A stretch of DNA of 64,000 nucleotides from Lineus longissimus. Lineage: Eukaryota > Nemertea > Pilidiophora > Heteronemertea > Lineidae. Every line of letters starts with the position of its first letter. Within the stretch, counting starts at the first letter, position 1. The notes under the pieces were generated by a model that did not search any database, was not told where the DNA came from, and saw only the letters and a list, made by a program, of their open reading frames with translations. Below are positions 1 through 15,000 of the stretch, in pieces. The DNA is taken from NCBI RefSeq assembly GCF_910592395.1, contig NC_088309.1, positions 16,804,599 through 16,868,598 on the forward strand, read 5' to 3'. A program made the position numbers and the translations under genes.

Positions 1-11
1 ATGTCACTGAC

Positions 12-3000
12 CGTAACAAGCTGAGCACGATTCTCAAGACGCCCATGCTGCTTGAGCGTTTTGATTAAGCTGTTGCCCTTCCTTGGCCCAAGACCGCAAA
101 CAAACTGTATCAGGGCCACGTTGTGGTTATGCGCGACACATCGGTTGACATCTACGCCGACTTCGTTTACACGGTTCACGAATTCAAGGTAGAGGGCGTT
201 GAGGAGCTCTTCTTTATTGAGTTGTTCCTGAAAAGTAAACAACTTCAATGTCAGTGTTATTTAATTTTGAGACAAGTCCGCAATTCCCCTTGAGGAGTGA
301 TCAACATTTCATTTGCTGTTCCGTAGTTTTTCGAAGGGAGGTAGTGTTAAGCTGGTGTCGAACCACGCAATTTGATACTACTCCACTTGTATTAACCAAA
401 GAAGATGTGTGCGGGGTGAGTGTGTCGGGCTTGAGCATTTACTATTTACTGTACTGGCCGGGTAAGGTCGTAAAGTGACTTTTATATAGCTATTGAAATA
501 CTCCACTGTGAAGCATAGTGGCTTCTCGTGGGAAGGTAATAGCAAGCGAGAACTATATTTATTATTTATTGTACTGGCTAAGGTTGTTGGAGGTGTCGCA
601 ATTTATTTGAACCATTGAACAAATTTTAGTTGGACAACGGCTTCATAAAAGTGCCTTTTTCTAGCTATTGAAATACTCCTCTGAAGCATAGTGGCTTCTC
701 GTGGGAAGGCAATAGCACGAGAGAAATGAATTTACAACCTGTCTGAATGTACTGGCTAAGGGCGTTGAAAATGTTGCAATTTATTTGAACCATTGAACAA
801 ATTTTAGTTGGACAACGGCTTCATAAAAGTGCTTTTTATCTAGCTATTGAAATACTCCACTGTGAAGCACAGCGGCTTCTAATGGGAAGGCAATAGCACG
901 AGAGAAATGAATTTACAACCTGTATGAATGTACTGGCTAAGGTCGTTGAAAATGTTGCAATTCATTTGAACCATTGAGCAAATTTTAGTTTGACAACGGC
1001 TTCATAAAAGTGCCTTTTATCTAGCTATTGAAATACTCCACTCTGAAGCATAGCGGCTTCTAATGGGAAGGCAATAGCACAAGAGAAATGAATTTACAAC
1101 CTGTATGAATGTACTGGCTAAGGTCGTTGAAAGTGTTGCAATTTATTTGAACCATTGAACAAATTTTAGTTGGACAACGGCTCCAGAAAAGTGCCTTTTA
1201 TCTAGCTATTGAAATACTCCACTGTGAAGCATAGCGTCTTCTTGTGGGAAGGCATTAGCACGAGAGAACAATATTTATTATTTATTATATTGGCTAAGGT
1301 TGTTGAATGTGTTGCAATTTATTTGAACCATTGGACAAAATTTTGTTGGTCAACCGCTTCAGTAAAGTGCCTTTTATCTCGCTATTGAAATACCCCACTG
1401 TGAAGCATAGTGGCTTCTAATGGGAAGGCAATAGCATAAGAGAACTGAATTTACAGTTAATTGTACTGGCTGTTATTGTTGAAAGAGTTGCATTTTATCT
1501 AAACCACTGAACAAAGTACAGTTGGACAACAGCTTCAGTAAAGTGCCTTTTATCAAGAATTAATAAAGACTGCTTTAGTATCTTGCTATTGAAATACACC
1601 ACCGAGAGGCAGACAACAGTGGGAAGGCATTAGCACTCTGCAAATTCTGTCAATTTGGAATCGTACTGCTACATAACTGCATCAAATCATAAGATAATTT
1701 TGCCTCCTCATCCATGTAGTAGAGCAATGGCTTCAGAAAATCTTTCTTTCCAACCCTAAGAATACTACTCAGTGCAGTCTTACATACTATAAGGTGGGCA
1801 ACACCAAAAATATTCAGAGAAGACTCACTCTAAACAATCAAAGAACACATGCTCTGAAATAAGTGAAGATCTGAACCAACATAGGGAATTCAATGGAAAT
1901 GTTAAGAAATTCCTTACCTGAAGTGGGTGATATTTGAGGCAGAGAATATCTTCATCAGGATTACAAAGCTGAGAGAACTCAACGAGAGGATCCTGCATCC
2001 TACGCGCCAGCGAGATACCTCTTCTCAGGAAAACAGGGTATTCGCGGAATTCAGCCTGAAAATGTAACATGAGTTCAAAGATAGCTCAATCAACTTATAA
2101 CATTTTTTTAGCAATAAATATATCAACTTTTCCTTGTTAATAATAATATGGTATGAGAGACAATTACGTGAACAAGTACATGTATACATGTAGCAGTTTA
2201 TTTGAACCATGGAACAAAAAGAAATTGAACAACGGCTTCAGTAAAATGCATTCTATCTAGCTATTGAAATACTCCACTCAGTAGCATAGTGGCTACTAGT
2301 GGGAAGGCAATAGCAGGTACCATGACAACGCTAGTTAGCATTTATCAGGTGATGTCAAGTGAACTACTACAGCAAGCTATTGAACAACTGGATAAAAAAG
2401 GAAACTTGGACAAAGGCTAAAGTGCACATATTTAGCAACGAAACAAAAATTCCACCAAGAAGCATAAAAGCCACCAGTGGGAAGGCAGTTCAGCATGAAC
2501 TTTTCTCATGTTCCAAGAAACACTAAGATACAGATAGTGAAGCATAATAGCTACCAGTGGGAAGGCAACAGCATGACCTGTTTATTGTGTTCCAAGGAAT
2601 GCTAACGTGATAGATACAAGGTAGTGTAGCAGTTTATTTGAACCATTGGACAAGAAGAATCTGGACAACGGCTTCAGTAAAGTGCATTTTATGTAGCTAT
2701 TGATATACTCCACTGAGAAACATAATACTAGCTACCAGTGGGAAGGCAACAGCATGACCTGTTTATTGTGTTCCAAGGAATGCTAACGTGATAGATACAA
2801 GGTAGTGTAGCAGTTTATTTGAACCATTGGACAAGAAGAATCTGGACAACGGCTTCAGTAAAGTGCATTTTATCTGGCTATTGATATACTCCACTGAGAA
2901 ACATAATACTAGCTACCAGTGGGAAGGCAAAAGCATGAACCTTTTATTGTGTTCCAAGGAATGCTAACGTGATAGATACAAGGTAGTGTAGCAGTTTATT

Positions 3001-6000
3001 TGAACCATTGGACAAGAAGAATCTGGACAACGGCTTCAGTAAAGTGCATTTTATGTAGCTATTGATATACTCCACTGAGAAACATAATACTAGCTACCAG
3101 TGGGAAGGCAACAGCATGACCTGTTTATTGTGTTCCAAGGAATGCTAACGTGATAGATACAAGGTAGTGTAGCAGTTTATTTGAACCATTGGACAAGAAG
3201 AATGTGGACAACGGCTTCAGTAAAGTGCATTTTATGTAGCTATTGATATACTCCACTGAGAAACATAATAGCTACCAGTGGGAAGGCAAAAGCATGAACC
3301 TTTTATTGTGTTCCAAGGAATGCTAATGTGATAGATACAAGGAAGTGTAGCAGTTTATTTGAACCATTGGACAAGAAGAATCTGGACAACGACTTCAGTA
3401 AAGTGCATTTTATGTAGCTATTGATATACTCCACTGAGAAGCATAGCAGCTACCAGTGGGAAGGCAACAGCATGACCTGTTTATTGTGTTCCAAGGAATG
3501 TTACTGTGATAGATACAAGGTAGTGTAGCAGTTTATTTGAACCATTGGACAAGAAACTTGGACAACGGCTTCAGTAAAGTGCATTTTATCTAGCTATTGA
3601 TATACTCCACTGAGAAACATAGCAGCTACCAGTGGGAAGGCAACAGCATGACCTGTTTATTGTGTTCCAAGGAATGCTAATGAGATAGATGCAAAGTAGT
3701 GAGGCAATTTATTTGAACCATTGGACAAGAAGAATCTGGACAACGGCTTCAGTAAAGTGCATTTTATCTAGCTATTGATATACTCCACTGAGAAACATAA
3801 TAGCTACCAGTGGGAAGGCAAAAGCATGAACCTTTTATTTGTAGTCCAAGGAATGCTAACGTGATAGATACAAGGTAGTGTAGCAGTTTATTTGAACCAT
3901 TGGACAAGAAGAATCTGGACAACGGCTTCAGTAAAGTGCATTTTATCTAGCTATTGATATACTCCACTGAGAAGCATAGCAGCTACCAGTGGGAAGGCAA
4001 CAGCATGAATTATGTGCAAATGATGAGGAGTCTAGTAATAAAGCCGTTGATTTGAAAGAACGTATTTGTAAAAATCTATTAAAAATTAACAAACTGATCG
4101 GTGGGTGCTCCCAAATCTTACCTCCGACTTCTTAGTATTTGAGAAAATGATTGCAAGTTCCTGATCAAGCAGCTCCACCCCAATCGATGGAATCTGTTGT
4201 TCGTCTTCCAACTCCGACACGCATCTCTTGACATCCTCGAACACAGACATAGCATCTCGGCAATCAGCACCAATGGCTATAACATGTGGTTTTTTTGAAG
4301 CTATGAACTTCTTTAGTTTTTCCATATCTTGCTCCTGTGAAAAGGAGTGAAAATATTTTTCAAAAGCAGAATTGACGTTTGAGTCTGCAGGCAGACTCGG
4401 AAGTCTCCGTCAACTGTGGGTGTCAGTCCGGCAAGAGTCTTTATTTACAAACGTTCCCAGCATGCAATCAGGCATGAAAACGTCACATTGAAAAGTGTCT
4501 AAACTTTAATGTTAGGTATCTCAGAATGCCTGTCGAAACTGACAGCTGCCCACAATGGTACATGTTCCCGAAGAGTACACATTGACCCTGCTCTACGCCC
4601 TGAAGATACAGGAGAAAATATCACCAGAACAAATGAACTATGGCAAATTCTCCAGCGTACCTTATGCTTCCTGTCATCCTCGTTGTATGCATTTCTCCTC
4701 TTCATTAGATGGATCAGCCTGAGGAAGTCTGTCACCTCTCCGTCTCCATCCACTAGGGCACAGAAAGCAGCCTCATCCCTGTAAACGATGCAAAAAGTAA
4801 AATTACCATGAGTACCAACCCAGAAAATCATCACATTGGAGTCTCACAGAGAAAAGTTGTAAGATTTCCTTCACTAATTATGCAAATGTGTAAAATATAT
4901 TTTGTTCCCACGTGAAGGTAATTTAACGAGAGAAAGGAAGTGATGGAAATATCTTTTATCATATAAATACATTCATAAGGGAATTTATAATGCGCAGAAC
5001 TCCGATGAGAGGGTCAGAAACACACATCGGTGGAGCCACACAGTAGCCCAACAACAGGGACCAGTGGATACAGTTGTAAACTACAGTTACAGTATCCAGT
5101 TTTGCTTCTACTTCCCATGACCTGAGCAGTCGAGACCATCATTTTGCACAGACTATTTCACACCGGTATGCTGGCATGAAAGTGATTACCAAAATTGAAT
5201 TGGATGCGCTGGAGAAGAGGAGGCAAGTGCGACTCCCTAAGGATAGGGTAATATGTGCTGACTTCCTGACTCTCGTGAACAAATGGGCAGCATGGAATTT
5301 TTAAATCTCTGCTGTGAATTTATGGCTGCATCAGGCAGACCAAGGTTTAATCAGCAATTGCGTATAAGTCACTGCTGTATTTGTGGTTAAATTTGTCCTA
5401 ATCTGACTGATATTGCTAATGCGATTGTTTGTACAACGGACACGGATGAAGCACCATATCCTCATAACTTTGGGGCACTGTCAAATAATTTGCCGGTTTG
5501 CCACAAACCTTTTTAATTCTTTAACTTTGATGATCAATGGAAGATTTAATCAACATACCTTTCTTGGCTAAAAGCAATACCCAAGACTTTCAGGCCGTTG
5601 GAACTGTCCATGTATTCATCGTCGTCATCTAATTGCTGATCGGTCTGATAGGGGGCCACCTTCAACCAGTGATACAGTTTACGGGTACAAGCCTGAAACA
5701 CAAACAAGCATAAAGTGGAAATTCCCCCGCTGCTGAACAAGTGTTCCTCTACTCATTACTCTTTATCGGGACCAACCAAGCTTCTGTAACTAGCTAATTA
5801 TGAGTATTTACAGAGATGTTTAAGAAAGCGACTTGACAAGGACGCCTTAGCCATCTACGAAGGAATGGACAAATGGATTACTGGATAGAATATCTGACGT
5901 AAACCTGGTGCAATAGATCCTTTTATCTAGGATTGCCGCTTAGATATGCGCAGTAGCTCACAGCACTGGGTTGGGTGGGAACATGGTTGTATCTTCCACC

Positions 6001-9000
6001 CAGCAAATTGTGCATGTGAGTTGCCCCAAACAACCAACCAAAAGCTGTTGAAAACAATATAAAGACAGTAAAAATTGATAGGACGCACTTTCCCAGATGA
6101 CCCCTCTTGGCCACTGAAATGAGAGTCATTTCTGAGACACTAGAGTCAAGGTCACATTCACAGCATCAAATGCCAACGGGTCAAGAAAACATAGTGACAC
6201 TGCTGGGATTATCAGGGGGCTTCATACCAAATTGGCTCACTCTGCAAAGCTTGAACTTGTGCAGACCCCTACTCCGGGTACAGGTATCATAAAGCTATCC
6301 TGCACAACTATTCCCAAGCATTACTTTGCCTCACACAGGACCAACTGGTTTGAGCACGGCAGCTTGACATTAGTTGAAAGGATAAGATACTGACCTACCC
6401 CGAGCACATGATTGACCAACCCCGAGCATATGATTGACCTACCCTGAGCACGTGATTGACCTACCCTGAGCACATGATTGGCCTACCCTGAGCACACGAT
6501 AGACCTAAATGTACCCTGAGTACACGATTGACCTACCCTGAGCACACGATAGACCTAAATGTACCCTGAGCACATGATTGACCAACCCTGAGCACACGAT
6601 AGACCTAAATGTACCCTGAACACATGATTGACCTACCCTGAGCACACGATAGATCTAAATGTACCCCGAGCACATGATAGACCTAAATGTACCCTGAGCA
6701 CACGATTGACTTACCCTGAGCACATGATCCTTAGCCTCCTGCAGCAGCTTGCCCTTCAGTTCTTTGATCATCTGCGGGTAAAGAATCTGTGTGAGCGCCC
6801 TCTCCAATGCTTGGGTTCTCTGGTTGTTCCATTCCTGCACAAGCTTACTGAACTCATCTCTGTAGTACAGCTGTTTCACTTCATCAAAGTACGTCTGTGC
6901 ATTTGTGCCCGACTGATCATCAATTTCTATTTTGTAGGTCATGATTAGGTCTTCTTCAGCCTGAAAGTATACAATATTCAATCCACTTTTTAGAGAGTTA
7001 TGACCTGAAATCCATTTTCCGAAAAAATGGCACTGCACACAAAAAAGCCCACAATGGCTGGGAAAAATTGTCAATATTTCACTTCAAATGGCTCATTTCA
7101 GGTCATGCTTTGTATGATTCTGGCAAGGTACGTATTTTTAGATACTACGAAACTTTAAAGTTTAAATTGAAATATGAACTGCTGCATTTTCTGTATCAAA
7201 TCACCAAAACCAAGATTGCCATTTCTCATGAAGTAGACTTGCAACAAGAAGAGGGAAAAGCTATGACAGAAGAAACTCTTAATTAGAGTCGTCCCAATGA
7301 AGAAGTAATAACAAAATGCATGATATTTCCCACAACCCTGACAAGGACTATCAAGTGATATAAGTTTGTAGGGGAAGTAAGATGAAGGCTTGGCTGCTCT
7401 GATGAGCTCCTAATGAAACTTCGAAAAAAAATTTTTTTAAAGTGGTGTATTCGGGCTGGGAGTTGTGAAAGTGTGAAATTTGAATTGATTGAAAATTTAA
7501 GGATTTGTACATGAATATTCAGTCACCTTCTAGATTTTATCTCAATGCTAAGCTGTTCTTACAAGAACACACCTGGCACCTAATCTCAAACAAGATATTT
7601 TAAAACTTACCATAGTGAGTTTGAGAAACTGATCATACTGCAAATCTTTCACAGGTTTATTCTTCAAATATTTGAACGTGTAGCACGGATGTGACTCGTC
7701 AATTTCCTTCATGCCCTTCTTAGTAGGCCGAGCACTGATCTTTGCTCTCTCGTTGAAAATGGTGCGGATGCTCTGCCGGACTAGAGGATCGTGTGCAATT
7801 TGCATGGCGACCATGTGACGTGCACCACTCAATGCGTCCTCTACAGTTGGGAATCGGCTGAAAATATTAAGCAAGAAGTATTTATTGGGAAAACTCCTGA
7901 TGTTTCTGACTAATAAATGAGCCTTGTAGTAGGTGCCAGGACAACATCTGTAGAAAATGTGGTCCTTATTTCTGTCTCTTAAGGTGTGGTTCATGTTTTT
8001 CCATGAATTCAGACATTGTGAGCCTAAAAATTGAGGCTTGTCATTTTGAGTTTTCGGCTCCTTTAACTAGGAATCCTATTTTAACAATGAAGAATACATC
8101 AAATGTAAGTATCATGGCAAAATGCCTCAAAACCAAGAGCAGTGGCAAACTAAACATCAGGCCAATATCACTCGTCTAACTTACTCTGACAAAACTTCTT
8201 TAGCAACTTCTGCCGGTTCTGATGGGAACTGATCCACTTCATGTCGCTGGTAGTTGTCACGCAAATTCTCCCCAAATTCCTCAGGGGTCAGACCAAACTT
8301 TCTCGCTATTTCATCTGGAAAAGAGATGGTCATAATTTTAACTTTTTTGCGACAAAGTTCTGCTATTTGAAACCCGAGGAATCTCAAAATCAGTCATAAT
8401 TTTAACTTTTCTGTGACAAAGTTCTGCTATTTGAAACCCGAGGAATCTCAAAATCAGTCATGATTTTAACTTTTTTGTGACAAAGTTCTGCTATTTGAAA
8501 CCCGAGGAATCTCAAAATCAGTCATGATTTTAACTTTTTTGTGACAAAGTTCTGCTATTTGAAACCCGAGGAATCTCAAAATCAGTCATAATTTAACTTT
8601 TTTGCGACAAAGTTCTGCTATTTGAAACCCGAGGAATCTCAAAATCAGTCATAATTTTAACTTTTTTGTGACAAAGTTCTGCTATTTGAAACCCGAGGAA
8701 TCTCTAAATCATCATAACGTCCCATATTTCTAAACCAATACTAGGCCTAGGTCAATTTGCTTCAGGTTGCTGAATGTTCTTCCATACACTATAAAGAAAT
8801 AGCATCAAAATGTTGTTGTTATCACGTCAAATAGTCAGTCACTAAAAAGGTTAAAAGCCTTGTTACATCCCTCACAACACTACGGGAAGCTCAGGCAATT
8901 TAAACAGAGAAAGTGATGGTAGTGCATAAGTCTTAAAGATACACATTTTGAACGTGTCGAGGACTAGGGGTTGATCATAGCCAATACTCACCAATGCCAG

Positions 9001-12000
9001 ACTGTGTACACAAAGTGTAGCCCGACTTCCTCGTTGCCTGTTTCGGCATGACATTATGAACGTCATCATCCTCATCATCCTGCTCCTCGTCTGTCGCTCC
9101 ATCACGCTTCTTCTTCTTCTTCAAGGCGTTCTTCATCAGCGGGATCTCGCGACCATAATAGAGCAGGAAATGTTGGTAGACGTCGTTTAACTCTTCCATG
9201 GTCTGTACACCCTTTGCCCTGAAGATCACAGGATGAAAAATATAAGATATATCCTGGATTATATGACAAAAAATCCATTAAGTGAGCTCTGCTACGTAGC
9301 AGAAAGTTTTGCAAGTGTTGGAGGGTAAACTACATTAAGATAACATGTACAAGTGAAAGTACTGGTTTAATCAGACGTATTAAAGTATGAAAAAGCCATC
9401 GGAAACACTTGAAATCATTAACCAAACAGACACAAAAATAGTGGCCATTTCTTGCAATTGAACCAAAAAGAGTACCCTCAGACCAAAACGTCAAGAAATA
9501 AGTCAGCTTAACATTTAATGCACTAAGCTTTGCTTGGAAGTTAACACAGTTCACTCCCTTTGAAGCAGGGCCCAGGTTAACCACCACCACTGCAATGGAC
9601 CGATGTTTCCTTGCGACGCTCAAATATGTGCCAGCTACCACAGACTGATATATCAGCCTCCTGGCATCATGAAATGATGCACTGCAAACCGTAGTGAAAA
9701 GAATGGCATACATGGCATAACATCATTGCTGCAAAAGATGTTCTAGAGAATGTAAATTCATCCATTGGTGGTCAACAGCATTCTGGAATTATGATACCTT
9801 TATGTCTTGGGCTTATTCCTCCCCTCAATGGAAGACTAAAAGTATGGTTAAACTTTGTCATTTTGTAAGAACTTCAAAAACTAACAAACTTCTTTTCCAC
9901 ACTTTAAGGATTATATGAAATGCACACAGCAATAGGCACCTTTCAATGTCTTCTTCAGTAAGGGGTCTAACTTTGGCCTCAAGTGGTTTGTCTGGGTCGG
10001 CGTTTAGCACCGAGTCAAACTGCCATCCCTGCATCTTCACAAATAACTTCACCAGGTTCAGTTTGCGGTTCCGAAGTTGGGTCCACTGAAATTAAAAATC
10101 AGGGCAAAATACAATCAGACAAAGCAAGGTTCTGTAGTGTTTTCCATACCTCAAATCATGACTGAGCATCATTTGTTTCACTGTTGGAACCATTCTACTA
10201 GACCAGGTGCTGTTCATTTCACTGAAAATCTGGTTGCTCATGCATTCCCTTTTTGACCATTCCAGATGACCAAAAACGCATTACTTCAAAGTTATGAGTT
10301 TGGAGATGATCTAATGGTGTTGATCATATTCACCCAACATATCACCCTAAATCCATTATTTTCAATGTCGAAAAGAATCAGATAGCCTACAAGGCACATT
10401 TTTGCCTCAGAACGCCTTTACGCCTATATTCAAATATGCTCACTGATAACATTAAGGGGGGATCCCAGAACCCCGCCCCTGGAATCATTTCGAGGTAATT
10501 TCAATTTATTCTCCATGTCAAAGGTGCAAGAAAATCTATCTAACAAATTTCTCACCTTTTCATCAAAATGCCACACTCGCCACAGATCATTGATATTCAG
10601 CTCTGGCTCGACATACTCCTTCCTATAAAAGGCAATAAACGGCACCTCAAACTGCTGGTTGCGCATGAAGTTCAAGGCTTCCCTGATCTTCTCGACCGTG
10701 CCAGGGCCTTTCAGGCTGTACTTCTCAAAGGAGCCACCCTCCCTCGTCTCGAACTGCTCCATGTCCTAAAAAGCGAAAATGAATAGAAGAATTTGGAGAC
10801 AGCAGTATAGTGAAGTTGCATGTAGACTTTTTCTTTAAGAAAGAAGAGGGATGAGAAATCCTTTTTTGCAATACTGACCAGATTCTTAATTGCAATATTG
10901 GTTCGCTGGATTAAAATTAATATGTTGGATTCTCATTTCTATGTTGAAATATAAAATATTCTGTTTCTAAAAAGTTTTCTTTTTATGAACGGAAGTTACT
11001 CTATTTTACTCCGTTTTCTAAGGATTTTTTCTTGTAAAGCCAAAAAATACTCTTTTCTTCCCCGCCGTCAAAAGATTTTTCTTGTAAAAGCAGATATTAC
11101 TCTGTTTACCCTCTTGTCTAAAGATTTTTCTCATCTGACCAGAAATCAAACTTCATCTTTGGGAGAGTCAACTCTGTGAATCATATTGGTTGACAATTGT
11201 TCGCTTCAACTGTGCAAAATGTAGCCGATGTGAAAAAAAGAAGATTTTCTGAATATTCCAGCCTTGAAATGATGTGATGTCTCACCTGGACTGACAATGG
11301 AGGAGTTTGAAAAGCCTGCTTGTAGATCCACTCTGCCTCTTCTTCCAGTTCGCCCTCATCAGTGGCCTGGACAGGCACCTGACGCAGCTGGAACCTCTCA
11401 GGGATATCAGCCACACGGATCTTGTTGTCAATGTCGGTGAAGTGACCACGCTCGAGCTCACTTGGCTCAAAGACCTAAAGAATGAATTATTTCACAAAAA
11501 TTCAAAGGTATTGTTTCCACGCGTGATACTTTATTTTCTGCATAAATAATCAGCATGATCAGACTAATAACCAAGTTTGGAACTGACTTAGGAGGCACTT
11601 TTTGATGTCGCAAGCAACTTGAACCACCGCCCTATTAGTAGTAAAGCAGTGGCTTGATTATGCTGCTTTAATCTGGCTCCATGTCATTTAAAATCTCATG
11701 GTGAAATACACAATCTAACCATGGTTGACAAGAGCGACTAAATGACTCTTAGTGACATGATGGTTAGATAACATCGCATTAACTGTCGCAGGCAACTTGA
11801 ACCACCGCCCTATTAGTAGTAAAACAGCGGCTTGATTATGCTGCTTTAATCTGGCTCCACGTCATTTAAAATCCCACGGTGAAATATACAATCTAACCGT
11901 GGTTGACAAGAGCGACTAAATGACTCTTAGTGACATGTTGGATAGATAATATCGCATTTACTGTAGCAGGCAACTTGAACCACCGCCCTATTAGTAGTAA

Positions 12001-15000
12001 AACAGCAGCTTGATTATGCTGCTTTAATCTGGCTCCATGTCAGTTAAAATCTCATGGTGAAATACACAATCTAACCATGGTTGACAAGAGCGACTAAATT
12101 ACTCTTAGTGACATGATGGATAGATAACATCGCATTAACTGTAGCAGGCAACTTGAACCACCGCCCTATTAGTAGTAAAACAGCGGCTTGATTATGCTGC
12201 TTTAATCTGGCTCCATGTCTTTTGAAATGCCACAGTTTTGCACATTTACTAACCATGGAAAACAAGAGCATTGAAATATTTCAAGTAACCCTCTTACTAC
12301 ACTCTTAACATGTTTATCATTGTAGCAGTAAACTTGAACCAACGCCCTATAAGTAGTAAGGCAGAGGCTTGATTATGCCGCAATAACCTAGCTTCAAGGC
12401 ATTTAAAAACCACCAGAATAGCCATACAAACTACCAGTGGTAGACAAAAGCACTATAAAAAACAAACTTTGTGAATGTCCATGTGAAGCCAACACCCCAC
12501 TTCACAGGGAGTTTACCATAATTTTGACCAGTCACACTCACAGCTAAGCCTGGTGCATGTCGCACAGAAGATGAGCGTAATTGACACCAGGAGATAATGG
12601 AAGAAATTGATGTACTCAGATTTTCCAAAAGGCAGACGACAGTGAAATGAACAGCCAGTCGTCTAAACCTGCCAAGCTCAGAGCAACATGTGCCTGGTTT
12701 AGCTGTGACGGGTCACAACTTGCCACCAAGGTTTGGCAATACTTACATCAAAGATACTTTTCTTCTGTGGACGTTTCCTAACTTTCTTTGTTTTAGGCCG
12801 GGTTCCTTCTTCACCCTCTTCTTCTTCTTCATACTGAAAAGAAACAAAGACAGATCATTGAACACAGAAAAGTACCCTTATCAATTGAATGGAAACTAAT
12901 CACCATTGTCCTGAACAACTGGAATTTTTCTGGTGCAACTGAACAGGTCAGATGCAGAACTCTGTCTGTCATTTCCGGTTCGGGTTTTTGTCCCAAGCAA
13001 GTGAGGTCGAGACATTTCAGAGCTCTCAATTCATAACTTTGGGCACACTTTGTATCCCAAATTTGGGTTCTTTTGATAGTGGTAGAGGTTTTCTTCAATT
13101 TAGTATGGCACAGACAAACTCCACGTGATTGAAAGCAGGGCATACTTGCATTGACATTGGCACACAGAGAATGAGTACATCTAATTTCAAGGATAGAATG
13201 AAGATCAGACACAAAATATAGAAAGAAACCCAGACTGAAAAATCTGAACAAACTGGCCTAATTCTACCAAGGCTTCAAGGTATTTTACCACAGTTTTGAG
13301 TGGGAAGCAAGTTACAAGTACAAAGCCCCACAGCTTTTCTCAATCCAAACTTCGTTTCAATGAGACTTACCACATCTTCCAGTTCCTCTTCTTCATCATA
13401 TTCTTCACCATAATCGCCTATATCGTCAAAATCGAAATCAACACCAAAGATATCCTGGGCTTCTTGCAGTGCTCTGAAACAGAATCGGGTATCACAATGA
13501 GCCAAGTCTAGCAAATATTGAATTTTGAGCTTACTGGCAGGGTTACATGAAAGAGAAGGGGGTGGGGGGGGGGGGGGGGAGAGGGGAGAGTCAAAATCAA
13601 CACCAAACAAGGAAAACCATCAACACCAGAGGAGAAAAAGAGGAATTTATTTCTCTATTATCCTCCCTTTTATAACCTATCTGGGGGTAATGACAACCTA
13701 ATATTTGCAATCAAAGCAAAATTTTAATTTTCTGTCCAGTCCTTGTCTAGTTTCTTTTGGAAGCAGAATCCGAGATTTTTTTGGAGCGAGTCCCAAAATT
13801 CATTAAACTGATTATTTTAACACTCACTTGTCTGTATGAATTATGTGACGCTTCTTCTTGCCTTTTTTACTTATTGGCTGACCTTCCTCATCGACAATGA
13901 AGTCATCAACATCTAGAATGAACAAATCACAAAATCATATCGGCAGACAGTTTAAAGTTATTTCCATGAAAGTGGGCAGGCCTCTTAATACATCTTGCTT
14001 TTCTGAATTTGGGCTTATTTGATTTCATCGCTTTCGTGCCAAAAATGTTTCTTTTTTTTCTTCATCAATGGAAACTTTAACATCTTTCAAGATTAAATGA
14101 CAATTTATCTCGTAAGATGTTTTTAAAGTCTAGATCACTTCAAACACATGTTTTTTAATGCAGACACTATGACTGTGGTTATGACTCAAGTATTCCCATC
14201 TGAGCCTGGAGCATGTGACCAGAAGGTCATGTGTTGAGGGTCGACCAATGCCACATGGAACTTTCTTCTTTTCTTCTTCAGCATTTGCTTCGCACTTGGT
14301 GGAGATTTTCTCCAAGGAGTATACGTCCTCCAAGGCAGAATGAGCAGTTTTAGTGTGACGGTTTCGGCACCACTTGGGTGTATTGCTCTAGTGACACAGA
14401 CTTTAGCCGGAGGTCGAGTCCACGCAAGCTAATCATGTTTCTCACTTGGTCGGGTCTTTGGCCTGCCCTGGTATAGCCACCAGATACAAGGAACATCCGT
14501 TTTACATCTCATTTGAAGGAGTGTGAGGCCTTTGAAAGCCACACCGGTTCTTCCAGAAATACAATCCTGGTGTCTCCCCAGGATTGAAAACCCAGGGCCT
14601 ATTACGTGGTGGCCAGCAGTGTTAACCACGAGACTATTAGGCTCCCTAGTTGTATAGTATAAAGTACTGTATAAGAATTTAAATTTCATTCATAATGAAA
14701 TGAAAAATACCTGATTCCTCCTCATCTTCAAGGTCACCAAACTCATTCTCAGGAGGCGCCGGTTTAGCACTGGGACGTCCAATTCTCGACTCTTCTCCAT
14801 CACCGATCTCACTTTCTGCAGCTTCGTCATCTTCAAACAATTCGTTTGCAATCACATCCCGTTCATGTTCCTCTTCTTTTTCTGAGCCGCCACCCGAGTC
14901 ATCATCATCAGATATCATCCGGATACGCCGGAGCTTTTTAGGCTGAAGAAAAGGATAAATCTCTGAATGAAACAAAAAGTTTAACCCTTTAGCTACTGTA

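Noticed and set aside
488-4004. CRISPR-like array of regularly spaced repeats
   Set aside because: The genome is eukaryotic and the whole 180-bp unit is repeated, including the would-be spacers. The fold and boxes fit H/ACA RNA instead.
8327-8708. Possible box C/D snoRNA array
   Set aside because: On the gene strand there is ATGACTGA but no proper RUGAUGA C box paired with a D box at a usable distance, and no terminal stem.
9330-9713. 127-codon minus-strand frame
   Set aside because: It lies within an SPT6 intron, with no coding composition and no recognisable motif.
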